Assembly: GCA_019695185.1 (NCBI GenBank)
Contig: JAIBAN010000078.1
Coordinates: 1 to 38,617, forward strand
Length of the DNA stretch: 38,617 nucleotides
DNA from: Blastocatellia bacterium
Lineage (GTDB): Bacteria; Acidobacteriota; Blastocatellia; Chloracidobacteriales; Chloracidobacteriaceae
Reading direction: 5' to 3'
Numbering within the stretch: position 1 is the stretch's first letter; every line of letters begins with the position of its first letter. This document shows positions 14,907 to 23,734 of this stretch, piece by piece. The translations under genes and the position numbers were made by a program. Below the pieces are notes generated by a model. It was given only the letters and a program-made list of their open reading frames with translations, was not told where the DNA came from and made no database searches.

Positions 14907-17900
14907 AAACTGGGTTTGCCCAAACGAAACCGCCCGGAGGAAGGTGATATCGGTGGCATTGAGAGCCCCATCACCCCGACAGGGATTGTTCGGAATCACA
15001 TCCGCCGCAATCCGCTGGCGGACCGTGGGCGTTGCCTGGAATTGAGTAAAAGCCCGTGCCAAAGCCACGTCGCTGGTGCCAAAGTTTCCGTCACCTGTGG
15101 TGTCGCCCAGTAACACGATTTCAGGAAACGTCGCATTGGTCGCACAGGGCGGGTTGGAATTGTCGGCCAACCCTTGGGTGGTAGCGTCATTGCCACTGAC
15201 CCGGACCGTCAGATAACCGTTGATATTGGCGGAACCCGTCCCCGAGGTCGGAACCGTCACGGTCAGGGTTTGGGCATCCACAAAGGTGACAGCCGCAGCC
15301 GGAATCAGCCGGGTTCCGCCAAAGAAGACCTGAGCCGCAGCCGTAAAGCCGGTTCCTTTCACCGTGATGGTTTTTCCCGGAGCTGTGGCAAAGGGCGTGA
15401 CCTGGGAAACCGAGAAACTCGGAGCGGCACAGGGACCGGAGCCGGGACTGCATGGAGGCAGTTGATAAATAACCCGTAATCCGGGCGTGATGCCGCCCGC
15501 CTGATTGCAGATAAAGGTCGTCTGAGCAGTGCCGGAACTCCGTTGGCAGCCAGCCGTGGCGGAGGCCCCGTCTCCGGCATGGGTGCTGCTATAAACACAT
15601 TCAAAGCGGGTTTGGCCTTCAAACAGGCGCACCTCAAAATTGACCACGGTGGTGGTGCCAATCAGAGCCCCCCGCCATTCAATGTTAAACACCCGGTTGG
15701 GGGCCGTCCCGGTGGTGGAGGTGAAAATCCCGTTGCCGGTGCCTCTGGTATCAAGGTCATCCCAATAACACAAAATGGCATCGGTCACGGTTGTGGTGGG
15801 GAGACAGACATTGCTGAAGGTGTTGTTGTTACTCGAAAACTGAAGATTCCCATTGGTGCTTGCCATGACACTGGTAAACGACTGCCCATAGAACGAATAA
15901 GAGAAGGGCAGGGGGATGTTCACAATCAGGTCGTCATCCTGGGAGAGTGGTACCAGCGCCGTTCCCAAATCAAGGGTTTGTCCGGCCTGGGTCGAAGTCA
16001 AATAATTGGTTGCGCCGGTGGTAATGGCAAACGTGATGACCTCGGAACCGCCGGTGTAGTTGACCGTCAGATTAAAGTTGATGGTGGTTCCACAGGTAAA
16101 GCCTGCGGAAGTGCTGACCATAATCACCACCGGATTGGTGCTGGTGGCTCCTGGCGCAAGGTCAGGGAAGGAGGTGACGTTTTGCAACAAGGTGACATTG
16201 GGCGTCGAGGTGGTCAAAATGGCCGTGACGTTATTGGCCGCAGCCGTTCCGACATTGGCAATCGTGACCGCCAGGTTGTTGCATTCGTTTGGTTCAATAA
16301 AGCCGTTTCCGTTACCGCCGGTCACGTTTCTGGATGAAAAAGCCAGAATCGTTCCCGGACCCGCCACCGGGATTTTGGCAAAGCGGACATCCGGCTGATT
16401 GGTCAAAGTCAATAAAGAAGACCGGTTGTCACCCCATTGCAGATAGAAAAACGAATTGTCTGCTGCTGCCATGTCATAGTCACCCATAAAGTCTGTCGGT
16501 GCAATATTGTCTTTTCCGACCACTGCCGGGAAGGATTGACTGGAAACCTTGAAATTTGCACCAAAGGTGACCGTGGTTCCGGAAATGTTGCCGATGGCGG
16601 CAAAATAATCAATCGGGGTATTGCCGGCACCGTTCAGCCGCCGGTCGTACCAACTGACAATCAATTTGGTCCCGTCCGGGGTGACTGCCAGAGCCGGTTG
16701 CCATTGCTCGGTGGCGGTCCCATCTGAATTCACTTGTTGTTTGCCGCTCCAGGTGGCACCTCCATCGGTGGACTGGACAATGTAAATATCTGCCGGGTCG
16801 CCCTGGGCGGTTCCGACATCAGCAAACACACAAAAGAGCAGATTGGCGTTGGTCGGGCTGGCCAACAGTTGGGCGTAGGTGTTGCTCCGAAACCCGCCCG
16901 ACAGGCTGAGGTCACCGTTGGTTCCGGAACTCAAAACCGTGGCCACCGTGATTTCCGGTCCAAAGGTCTGTCCCTGGTTGGTGGATTTGCGGAGCAGTTG
17001 TTGTCCGGTTCCATTGTTAAACCACAGGCAGTAAACAGCATGGTCCGCTCCCACGGCCACCTGTGCCCCTTGTCCGTCCTCGGCTTTGAGGACGGTCCCG
17101 CCTGAAGGCCCCCAGCTTACCCCGTCGTTGGTCGAACGGGTAAAGGTCATGCCGCCCGGTGACGCAAAATTCCGCCAGAAGGCATAAAAATTGCCGGACC
17201 CGCCGCCCCCAAAATTGTCACAGGCAATCCAGGGTTTATCCTGCGAACCGGAAATCGGAGTAAATCCCGGAGCCAGATTGACACCTGGAGTGACAAAGGT
17301 GGCCCCGTTGTCAGTGGACCGGAACCCAAACAGTTTCTCCCCGGTGCTAAAGGAAAGCGTGCTTAAAATGACGGTTCCGGTACTGGAACTGCGAGCCAGC
17401 ACCGGATTGGCACCATCACCATCACTGCCATTGGTTGGCAAGGCTCCCAAATCGGTGAACGTGGCTCCACTATCGGTGGACCGACCGAATCCAGTCAGTT
17501 TGTCAGCCGTGACAACCAGATTTGAACCGGAATCATAAAACGAGGAAACCACGGTGTTGCCGCTCCCCAGGACAAGGGCACTGTTGGTTTGGGTAAATCC
17601 CTGGAGGGCGCTCGCATCCGCCGTTACATTGTTGACCGTCGCATTGGTTGGGGCGACACGGCTGCCCACCGTTAGATTCTGAGGTGAGGCGGAAGGGGGA
17701 ACCGCCGCCGGTTGGGGCGGAGTTTGTTCGGAGATTGCGTTGGCAACTGGTTGGCCTGGTTTGCCAGGGGCTTTTTTCTTGCCATATTTGAGTTGCAGGA
17801 TTGACCGTTTGGCTCCGGAAAGCTGGTTGAAAATCTTGTCATCATTCCAGCTTCGATACTCGGCGGTACTGGTATCAACCCCCTGCCGTCCAGGCGTGCC

Positions 17901-18011
17901 TGGTTCCAAAGCAGGGTTGAGGGCAGGGGATTTGAGTTTTGCCTGGGAACTGGAAAGTGCCGCGCTTAAAAGAAAGAAAAACAGAACCAAACCGGTCAAT
18001 TTCAATCTCAT
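14904..18011 (-). CDS. Secreted sialidase-like propeller protein with dockerin-like C-terminus (1035 aa)
   Basis: ATG 18011 has GGGAG six bases upstream; the frame is open further but without a ribosome binding site. Residues 1-24 are a signal peptide. The family motif NDDKIFNQLSGAKRS...LKYGKKK is at 57-80. An Asp-box propeller spans about 130-550 (STDSGATF, STDNGATF, STNDGVSW, STDGGATW). It is followed by a CARDB-like module, a beta-sandwich with LPFSYSFYGQSF and NGNLQF (about 674-857), an IPT-like module (GKTITVKGTGF) and a C-terminal dockerin-like pair of calcium loops (LLGDTTGDGNFGTSDVALA and CRGDGALNATDITFL). The end, AVSFGQTQF, is identical in the next paralogue. It is probably cell-surface or extracellular. 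A matching cohesin is not seen, so the dockerin may serve folding or anchoring only. Confidence 0.87.
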   Translation of the reverse strand: MRLKLTGLVLFFFLLSAALSSSQAKLKSPALNPALEPGTPGRQGVDTSTAEYRSWNDDKIFNQLSGAKRSILQLKYGKKKAPGKPGQPVANAISEQTPPQPAAVPPSASPQNLTVGSRVAPTNATVNNVTADASALQGFTQTNSALVLGSGNTVVSSFYDSGSNLVVTADKLTGFGRSTDSGATFTDLGALPTNGSDGDGANPVLARSSSTGTVILSTLSFSTGEKLFGFRSTDNGATFVTPGVNLAPGFTPISGSQDKPWIACDNFGGGGSGNFYAFWRNFASPGGMTFTRSTNDGVSWGPSGGTVLKAEDGQGAQVAVGADHAVYCLWFNNGTGQQLLRKSTNQGQTFGPEITVATVLSSGTNGDLSLSGGFRSNTYAQLLASPTNANLLFCVFADVGTAQGDPADIYIVQSTDGGATWSGKQQVNSDGTATEQWQPALAVTPDGTKLIVSWYDRRLNGAGNTPIDYFAAIGNISGTTVTFGANFKVSSQSFPAVVGKDNIAPTDFMGDYDMAAADNSFFYLQWGDNRSSLLTLTNQPDVRFAKIPVAGPGTILAFSSRNVTGGNGNGFIEPNECNNLAVTIANVGTAAANNVTAILTTSTPNVTLLQNVTSFPDLAPGATSTNPVVIMVSTSAGFTCGTTINFNLTVNYTGGSEVITFAITTGATNYLTSTQAGQTLDLGTALVPLSQDDDLIVNIPLPFSYSFYGQSFTSVMASTNGNLQFSSNNNTFSNVCLPTTTVTDAILCYWDDLDTRGTGNGIFTSTTGTAPNRVFNIEWRGALIGTTTVVNFEVRLFEGQTRFECVYSSTHAGDGASATAGCQRSSGTAQTTFICNQAGGITPGLRVIYQLPPCSPGSGPCAAPSFSVSQVTPFATAPGKTITVKGTGFTAAAQVFFGGTRLIPAAAVTFVDAQTLTVTVPTSGTGSANINGYLTVRVSGNDATTQGLADNSNPPCATNATFPEIVLLGDTTGDGNFGTSDVALARAFTQFQATPTVRQRIAADVIPNNPCRGDGALNATDITFLRAVSFGQTQF

Positions 18012-18059
18012 AATAACTCCCGCTGAAATCAGGTGAATGGTGGAAAAAAATGCCACCAC

Positions 18060-18166
18060 GTTTGGGTTTAGGGTTCCGGGTTTCGAGTTTGCCGAGTGCG
18101 ACCGTTGATTGGGAAAGGTCGGCATCTGGATTCAGGAAAATAGTTTTCAAACCCGAAACCCGAACC
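18060..18166. repeat. Degenerate heptamer inverted element, GGGTTTC-like
   Basis: Left arm about 18060-18087 reads GGGTTTA-GGGTTCC-GGGTTTC. Right arm 18149-18166 reads AAACCCGAAACCCGAAC. The core (about 60 bp) is not shared with other elements. It lies between two of the tandem paralogues, both on the minus strand, in a gap of 195 bases in which I found no clear promoter. Confidence 0.6.
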
Positions 18167-18206
18167 ACTGAACTCCATATCTTGGTGTGAACTACCTTAT
18201 AGTTCT

Positions 18207-21200
18207 TCAGAATTGCGTTTGCCCAAAGGAAACCGCACGCAGAAAGGCAATATCCGTGGCACCCAATGCCCCATCCCCTCGGCATCCGCTGCTGATTGGC
18301 ACAACATCCGCCGCCAGCCGTTGCCGGACGCTTGGGACGGCCTGAAATTGGGTGAAAGCCCGCGCCAGAGCCACGTCGTTTGCTTGCGCCAACAGGCCGT
18401 CGCCGGTGATGTCACCCAGTAACACCAGTTCGGCAAAGGTGGCGGTTGGGCTACAGGGAGGAGTCGAGGCATCCGCCAGATTTTGCGTGGTGGCGTCGGT
18501 GGTTCCAATCCGCACGGTGAGAAAGCCATTGATATTGCCTGTCCCATTGCTTGTGGGGGGAACCGTGACCATCAGGGTCTGGGCATCCACAAACGTGACC
18601 GCCGCCGCTGGAATCAACCGGGTGCCGCCAAAAAAGACCTGTGCTGCCGCAGTGAAATTGGTTCCTTTGATGACAATGGTTTTGCCGGGAGCCGAAGCAA
18701 TCGGATTGAATTGGGTGACGGTCAGATTGGTTCCGGCACAGGGTCCATTGGCCGGACTACAGGGCGGCAGCAGAAAACCGACCCCCAGACCCGGTGAAAT
18801 CCTGGCCTGATTACAGGAAAAGGTGGTCTGGGCCGTCCCGGAACTGCGCTGGCAGCCAATGGTGGAAAAGCCTCCGTCCCCGCCATGGGTAGGGCCATAG
18901 ACACAATCAAACCGGGTTTGTCCTTCATAGAGGCGGATTTCGAAATCCACCAGGGTTAAGGACTGGAAAAGGGTGCCCCGCCACTCAATGACAAAGGTCC
19001 GGTTGGGTGCGATTCCGCTGGTGGCCGTGTAAATGCCGGTATCCGGACCCCGTAAATCGAGGTCGTCCCAAAACGGCATGATGGCATCGGTGAGGGTACT
19101 GGTCGGCAGGCAGACATTGCTAAACGTGTTGTTGTTGCTCGAAAACTGAAGCGTGCCGTTAGTGCAGACCTGGACGGTGGAAAAGGTTTGCCCGTAAAAC
19201 GTGTAAGGAAAGGGCAGCATCACCGGAAGCACCACATCATCATCCTGTGAAAGCGGCACCAGGTCGGTACCGGGGGTGAAGGGAATGCTTTGGACGCTCA
19301 TTTGGTAATTGTTGGAACCGGTGACAATGCTGAAGGGGATGGATTCCGACCCTCCTGTATAATTCAAGGTCAGGGTGAAATTGATGGTGGTTCCACAACT
19401 GAACTGCTGCGCTGTGCTGATTTGAAACAGGGTGCCATTGGTTCCGCTGGCTCCGGGAGTCAGGCTTCCAAACGAAGCGGTGTTTTGGGTGACGGTGACC
19501 CGAAAGGTAGAGGTCGTCAGCGTGGCCGTAATGTTGTCTGCCGAAGTGGTTCCCACATTGGAAATCATGACTTCCAGGTTGTTGCATTCGTTGGGTTCGA
19601 CAAATCCATTGTTGTTGCCGCCGCTGACGGTTCTGGTTTTGAAGGCCAGAATCGGGCCGGGGCCTGCCACCGGAACCTTGGCAAACCGGCAATCAGCCTG
19701 ATTGGTGGCGGTCAGGACCGGAATCCGGTTGTCGCCCCATTGCAGGTAAAAAAAGGAGTTGTCCGCTGCTGCCATGTCATAGTCGCTCATGTAATTGGCG
19801 TTGACCAGGAAATCAATTCCGGCAACAGCGGGAAATGGAGCGGTCGTGACGCGGAAATTTGGCTCAAAGGTGGCTCCGGAACCGGAAATGGTGCCAATCG
19901 TGGCAAAATAGTCAATCGGAGTATTGCCCACGCCTCCCAAGCGACGGTCATACCAACTGACAATCAGCCTGGTCCCGTCCGGTGTGACGGCCAGGGCCGG
20001 TTGCCATTGTTCGGTCGGAGTGGTGTCGTCGTTGAGCTTCTGCCGGGGGCTCCAGGTCTGACCCCCGTCGGTGGATTGCACCAGGAAAATATCCGCCGGG
20101 TCAGTGGCCGTCACGCCCACGTCGGGAAACACGCAAAACAGCAGATTCGGATTGGTCGGACTGGCAGCCAGTTGGGCAAAGGTGTTGGAGCGAAAACCAC
20201 CGGCCAGACTGAGGTCGCCGTTCGTGCCTGGGCTGGTCACATTGGCCACGGTGATTTCGGGACCGAAGGAAACTCCCTGATTGACTGATTTGCGCAGCCG
20301 TTGCTGCCGGTTCGTATCGTCAAACCACAGACAATAAACGGCATGGTCGGCACCGACCGCCACCTGCGCACCCTGGCCGCGTCCCCCCGCAAGGACGGTT
20401 CCGCCTGCCGGTCCCCAACTCAGCCCGTCGTCGGTGGACCGGGTAAAGGTGATGCCGCCAGGGGTCGAAAAATTTCGCCAGAGTGCATAAAAGTTTCCTC
20501 CGCCAGCCCCGGAACCATTGTCACAGGCAATCCATTGTTTGTCCTGTAACCCGGTAAATTCATCAAAGCCAGGGGCCAGATTGACTGCGGGCGAGCCAAA
20601 GGTGGTTCCATTGTCGGTTGAACGAAACGCAAACAGCTTCCAGCCGGTGGTAAAGGAAAGCGTGCTCAAAAGCACTGTTCCGGTGCTGGCGCTGCGGGCC
20701 AAAACCGGGCCGCCGCCGTCGCCATCGGTCCCATTGGAGGGCAAAGTTCCCTGGTCGGTAAAAGACGCCCCGCCATTGCCGGAAAGCGCAAATCCCGTAA
20801 ATTTTTCAGGGCTGATGTTATTTGAGCCGGTATCCAGAAAAGCGGAAACCACATTTCCCCCAGCCACCACGATGGCGGTATCGTTTTGGGTAAATCCCTG
20901 AACGGGATTGGTGTCAGCCAGCGGATTATTGACCAGACCGTTGGAAAGGGCGGTCTTGGAAGGGGGATTCAATGCTGTTTCAGACCGGGCAGTTGCCTGA
21001 GCCGTAGCAATCAATGAGGCTGGCACCGGATTGGGAAGGGGTTCCGGCTTTCCCCCCGGTGGTTTTTTCTTCCCGAACTTTTTTTCCAAAATAGCCCGTT
21101 TGGGACCGGAAAGTTTCTGAAAAATACTATCGTCGCCAAAAGCCTGCCGTTCGGCGGCAACCCGTTCCTGAACAACCAAAGTTCTGCTTCCAAAGGTACT

Positions 21201-21299
21201 GTTGCCGGAATCCGGGCTTTTCAGAAACGCGGTCGAAGGCAGCAGCAAAGCAACAGCCAAAATCAATAAAATGCTCGCCAAGGCGAGTTTTACCTTCAT
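18207..21299 (-). CDS. Secreted sialidase-like propeller protein with dockerin-like C-terminus (1030 aa), paralogue
   Basis: ATG 21299 follows AGGAGG at six bases. Signal peptide residues 1-24. The shared N-terminal motif is GDDSIFQKLSGPKRAILE...FGKKK at 56-79. The domain order is as in the downstream paralogue: Asp-box propeller (STDNGTTF, STDDGLSW, STDGGQTW), CARDB-like module with VEPNECNNLEV, FYG beta-sandwich (LPFPYTFYGQTF, NGTLQF), IPT-like module (GKTIVIKGTNF) and dockerin-like tail (LLGDITGDGLLAQANDVALA, CRGDGALGATDIAFL), ending AVSFGQTQF. The two dockerin-type genes are clearly a tandem duplication. The third member at 9775 kept the N-terminal half but has other C-terminal modules. 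A consensus-like promoter is at 21445-21473. Confidence 0.88.
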   Translation of the reverse strand: MKVKLALASILLILAVALLLPSTAFLKSPDSGNSTFGSRTLVVQERVAAERQAFGDDSIFQKLSGPKRAILEKKFGKKKPPGGKPEPLPNPVPASLIATAQATARSETALNPPSKTALSNGLVNNPLADTNPVQGFTQNDTAIVVAGGNVVSAFLDTGSNNISPEKFTGFALSGNGGASFTDQGTLPSNGTDGDGGGPVLARSASTGTVLLSTLSFTTGWKLFAFRSTDNGTTFGSPAVNLAPGFDEFTGLQDKQWIACDNGSGAGGGNFYALWRNFSTPGGITFTRSTDDGLSWGPAGGTVLAGGRGQGAQVAVGADHAVYCLWFDDTNRQQRLRKSVNQGVSFGPEITVANVTSPGTNGDLSLAGGFRSNTFAQLAASPTNPNLLFCVFPDVGVTATDPADIFLVQSTDGGQTWSPRQKLNDDTTPTEQWQPALAVTPDGTRLIVSWYDRRLGGVGNTPIDYFATIGTISGSGATFEPNFRVTTAPFPAVAGIDFLVNANYMSDYDMAAADNSFFYLQWGDNRIPVLTATNQADCRFAKVPVAGPGPILAFKTRTVSGGNNNGFVEPNECNNLEVMISNVGTTSADNITATLTTSTFRVTVTQNTASFGSLTPGASGTNGTLFQISTAQQFSCGTTINFTLTLNYTGGSESIPFSIVTGSNNYQMSVQSIPFTPGTDLVPLSQDDDVVLPVMLPFPYTFYGQTFSTVQVCTNGTLQFSSNNNTFSNVCLPTSTLTDAIMPFWDDLDLRGPDTGIYTATSGIAPNRTFVIEWRGTLFQSLTLVDFEIRLYEGQTRFDCVYGPTHGGDGGFSTIGCQRSSGTAQTTFSCNQARISPGLGVGFLLPPCSPANGPCAGTNLTVTQFNPIASAPGKTIVIKGTNFTAAAQVFFGGTRLIPAAAVTFVDAQTLMVTVPPTSNGTGNINGFLTVRIGTTDATTQNLADASTPPCSPTATFAELVLLGDITGDGLLAQANDVALARAFTQFQAVPSVRQRLAADVVPISSGCRGDGALGATDIAFLRAVSFGQTQF

Positions 21300-21444
21300 G
21301 AAATACCTCCTGAAATCGGGTAACGCGCAGACGATGCCAGGAACTTCTTATGCAATCCGAAAGAAATTCAGAAAATGGACCGAACGGAGAACTCTTAAAT
21401 TTTTGAAGAAAAAAACAGGGGTGAGGAGCTTTTTTGTAGCGAGT

Positions 21445-21473
21445 TTCTTAAACGTCAATGGCGGGGTTGTCAA
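21445..21473 (-). promoter_or_regulatory. Sigma-70 type promoter for the 1030-aa gene
   Basis: On the minus strand: TTGACA (21473-21468), 17-bp spacer, TAAGAA (21450-21445). It would give a leader of about 140 bases before ATG 21299. It lies immediately beside the left arm of the GGACTGA element. Confidence 0.45.
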
Positions 21474-21481
21474 CTGATTTT

Positions 21482-21693
21482 AGGACTGAGGACCAATCCA
21501 GGACTGAGGACTGAGGACTGAGGACTGAGGACCAATCCAGGACTGGGAAAATAAAAGTTTGAGTTTTTCTGTTGCAGTGGGTTGTTTGAGCTTAACAATT
21601 GGTTCAACCAAACCAATCACTTCAGAGTTCATTTGAAACAATCAACTCAGTCCTCAGTCCTCAGTCCTCAGTCCTGGGTTGGTCCTCAGTCCT
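21482..21693. repeat. Heptamer inverted element, GGACTGA type, with 48-bp matched arms
   Basis: 21482-21529 and 21646-21693 are reverse complements over 48 bp with a single T/C difference that would be a G-U pair in RNA. Each arm holds four GGACTGA-type copies and the same irregular interruption (GGACCAATCC on the left, GGTTGGTCC on the right). A second CCAATCCAGGACTG follows the left arm. The loop (21530-21645) is AT-rich. It is between the 1030-residue gene and gltX, both minus strand; the stop of gltX touches the right arm. Confidence 0.95.
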
Positions 21694-21694
21694 T

Positions 21695-23158
21695 TTAGGA
21701 AAGGGCTTTCCGTAAACGGGTGACAGAGCGGGCTTTGCCCATCACGGCAAAGAGTTCAAACATGCTTGGTCCAACCGATTGACCCGTCAGGGCCGTGCGG
21801 GAACCATTGATGAGCAGACCGGCTTTGACACCTTTTGCTTCAGCAAATGCACGAAGCCCGGCTTCCACTGAGTCATGGGTGAACTCCTCCAGCGTTTCCA
21901 GGTGGTCTGCAAGCTGCGGCAACAGGTCACGCAGCGCCGGGTCCTTAAAGTTTTTCTTGACCGCTTCGGCTTCAAACTCAAATTCATCACTGAAATACGG
22001 TTTGCCGTAGGTGGCAAAGTCCGTCAGGACGCGGTACCGGGCGCGGAGCAGGTCCACTGTCCGGGCAAACCATTCGGCCTCTTCATTGGCATAAGCGTCC
22101 TGCCACAGGCCGGCTTCTTCCAGGAATGGGCGAACCTGGGCCACCAGCCGGTCGAGCGGCATGGCTTTGAGGTATTCGCTGTTCATCCACAACAGTTTGG
22201 GGTCAATCCAATTGCGTTCGTCGGTACCCTTCAGGTTGAAAATCGCATTTGTGTGGCTAATGCGTTCAAACGAAAAGGCATCGCGCATGTCGTCAAGCGA
22301 GAGGATTTCCCGTTCGTCACCGGACGACCAGCCCAACAGGGCCAGGAAGTTCAGATAGGCTTCCGTTAGAAACCCTTTTTCCTTATAGAACTTGACCGTG
22401 GCGGCATCGCCGTGAATCCGCTTGGAAATTTTGACCCGGTTTTCATCCAAAATCAGTGGCAAATGGGCAAACTGGGGTACGGTTTTCCCCATTGCCTGAT
22501 AAAGGAGGACCTGTTTGGGGGTATTGGCCAGCCCGTCCTGTCCGCGAATCACGTGCGTCACGCGCTGTTCGGCATCGTCCACGGCATTGCTCAATAAATA
22601 CAAGGCTCCGCCTTCCGAGCGATAGAAGGAAAAGTCCTCGATGTCGTCAAAGGCTTTTTCCTGTTCACCATAAACCAAATCGGTAAATTTGACGGAACCG
22701 CCAGTGCGCGGCACTTTGAACCGAATCACATGGGAGCGGCCTTCGGCTTCAAACGCTGCCTGTTGTTCCGGCGTCAGTTCCCGGTGGGCACCGTTGTATT
22801 TGAACGGGACTTTGCGGACTTCAGCTTCAGCCCGCATGGCGTCGAGTTCCTCTTTGGTTTCGTAGGCTCTGTAGGCATGGCCCGAAGCAACCAAAGCTTC
22901 TGCCGCCGCTTTGTGCAGGGCGTGGTTGTGGGTCTGGTAAAAAGGGCCTTCATCCCAATTGAGGCCCAGCCAGCGCATTCCATCAAGGATGGATTGAGTG
23001 GCTTCCTCAGTGGAACGGGCCGTGTCGGTGTCTTCAATCCGGAGAATGAACACGCCATTGTTCCGGCGGGCAAAAAGCCAGTTAAAGAGTGCGGTGCGGG
23101 CTCCGCCAACGTGCAGGTACCCGGTGGGTGATGGGGCAAATCGAACGCGAACAGTCAT
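21695..23158 (-). CDS. gltX: Glutamyl-tRNA synthetase
   Basis: A class I aminoacyl-tRNA synthetase of 487 residues, the usual bacterial length. It charges tRNA-Glu (and, in organisms using the transamidation route, also tRNA-Gln) in the cytoplasm. The HIGH-type motif is HVGG (residues 16-19, within PSPTGYLHVGGARTALF), followed by RIEDTDTARS. The KMSKS-type motif is VKISKR, about residue 250. GQDGLANTPKQVLLYQAMG and LALLGWSSGDE are typical of the family. The anticodon-binding C-terminus is complete (GLLINGSRTALTG, MFELFAVMGK). The start MTVRVRFAPSPTG fits the family exactly. An AAGCTGA-type element separates it from tRNA-Ser upstream. Confidence 0.97.
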   Translation of the reverse strand: MTVRVRFAPSPTGYLHVGGARTALFNWLFARRNNGVFILRIEDTDTARSTEEATQSILDGMRWLGLNWDEGPFYQTHNHALHKAAAEALVASGHAYRAYETKEELDAMRAEAEVRKVPFKYNGAHRELTPEQQAAFEAEGRSHVIRFKVPRTGGSVKFTDLVYGEQEKAFDDIEDFSFYRSEGGALYLLSNAVDDAEQRVTHVIRGQDGLANTPKQVLLYQAMGKTVPQFAHLPLILDENRVKISKRIHGDAATVKFYKEKGFLTEAYLNFLALLGWSSGDEREILSLDDMRDAFSFERISHTNAIFNLKGTDERNWIDPKLLWMNSEYLKAMPLDRLVAQVRPFLEEAGLWQDAYANEEAEWFARTVDLLRARYRVLTDFATYGKPYFSDEFEFEAEAVKKNFKDPALRDLLPQLADHLETLEEFTHDSVEAGLRAFAEAKGVKAGLLINGSRTALTGQSVGPSMFELFAVMGKARSVTRLRKALS

Positions 23159-23169
23159 AGCGGATAGCA

Positions 23170-23298
23170 GTCAGCTTTCAGCCGTCAGCTATCAGCTTAA
23201 ACCTTTCAAGCGAAACTCGAAAACGACAGGCCAAAAGGGCAAAAGGGCAGGCACAGGGTTTTTCAAAAGCTGAAAGCTGAAAGCTGAAAGCTGAAAGC
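23170..23298. repeat. Heptamer inverted element, AAGCTGA type
   Basis: Right arm 23266-23298 is about four and a half AAGCTGA copies. The left arm 23170-23198 has four diverged reverse-complement units (TCAGCTTTCAGCCGTCAGCT...). The core contains a short direct repeat, CAAAAGGGCAAAAGGGCA. It sits between the tRNA-Ser terminator and the start of gltX. Confidence 0.8.
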
Positions 23299-23305
23299 AA
23301 AAATG

Positions 23306-23330
23306 AAAAAGCACCCGAAAGTCGAGTGCC
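23306..23330 (-). terminator. Intrinsic terminator of tRNA-Ser
   Basis: On the minus strand GCACTCG pairs with CGGGTGC (one G-T pair) around a five-base loop, followed by TTTTT (23310-23306). It lies 19 bases past the encoded CCA of the tRNA. Confidence 0.8.
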
Positions 23331-23348
23331 TTGTGGTAATTCGGAAAC

Positions 23349-23438
23349 TGGCGGAGAAGGAGGGATTCGAACCCTCGATACGGTTTCCCGTATATCGGTT
23401 TAGCAAACCGACGCACTAGGCCACTATGCGACTTCTCC
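23349..23438 (-). tRNA. tRNA-Ser (anticodon GCU)
   Basis: A 90-base class II tRNA with a long variable arm. The acceptor stem GGAGAAG pairs with CTTCTCC, followed by discriminator G and an encoded CCA (23351-23349). The anticodon loop is TTGCTAA closed by TCGGT/ACCGA, giving GCU, which reads AGC/AGU. The variable arm has the TACGGGAAACCGTA hairpin, and the T-arm is GAGGGTTCGAATCCCTC. It is a single gene, flanked by a promoter-like sequence and its own terminator. Confidence 0.97.
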
Positions 23439-23459
23439 GTGGGCCTACTTTCGACAAAA

Positions 23460-23488
23460 ACAATATGCAGTGCGTAAAGTGCGCGCAA
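23460..23488 (-). promoter_or_regulatory. Possible promoter of tRNA-Ser
   Basis: On the minus strand TTGCGC (23488-23483), 17-bp spacer, TATTGT (23465-23460), about 20 bases before the mature 5' end. Four of six bases match at each box. Confidence 0.4.
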
Positions 23489-23734
23489 GTATCGTGAAAG
23501 CAGGCCAAGCTGTCAACCCCTGAAGCAAGATTTTTTGTGCAGGAGTCCTTTCAATTGATGGGTTTGGTGATTTTGAGCCGGGATTGAAAGAGATGAATTT
23601 CAGGTGAAAAGAAAAAGCAGACTCCCGGAACCCGACATGGAAAAGTGGTGGCGCAATCACATCCATTGGTACTAAAATGACACTCACCCCAGGCACATGC
23701 ACTTTGGCTTACCTCTGGATTTGTGACGCTTTTC

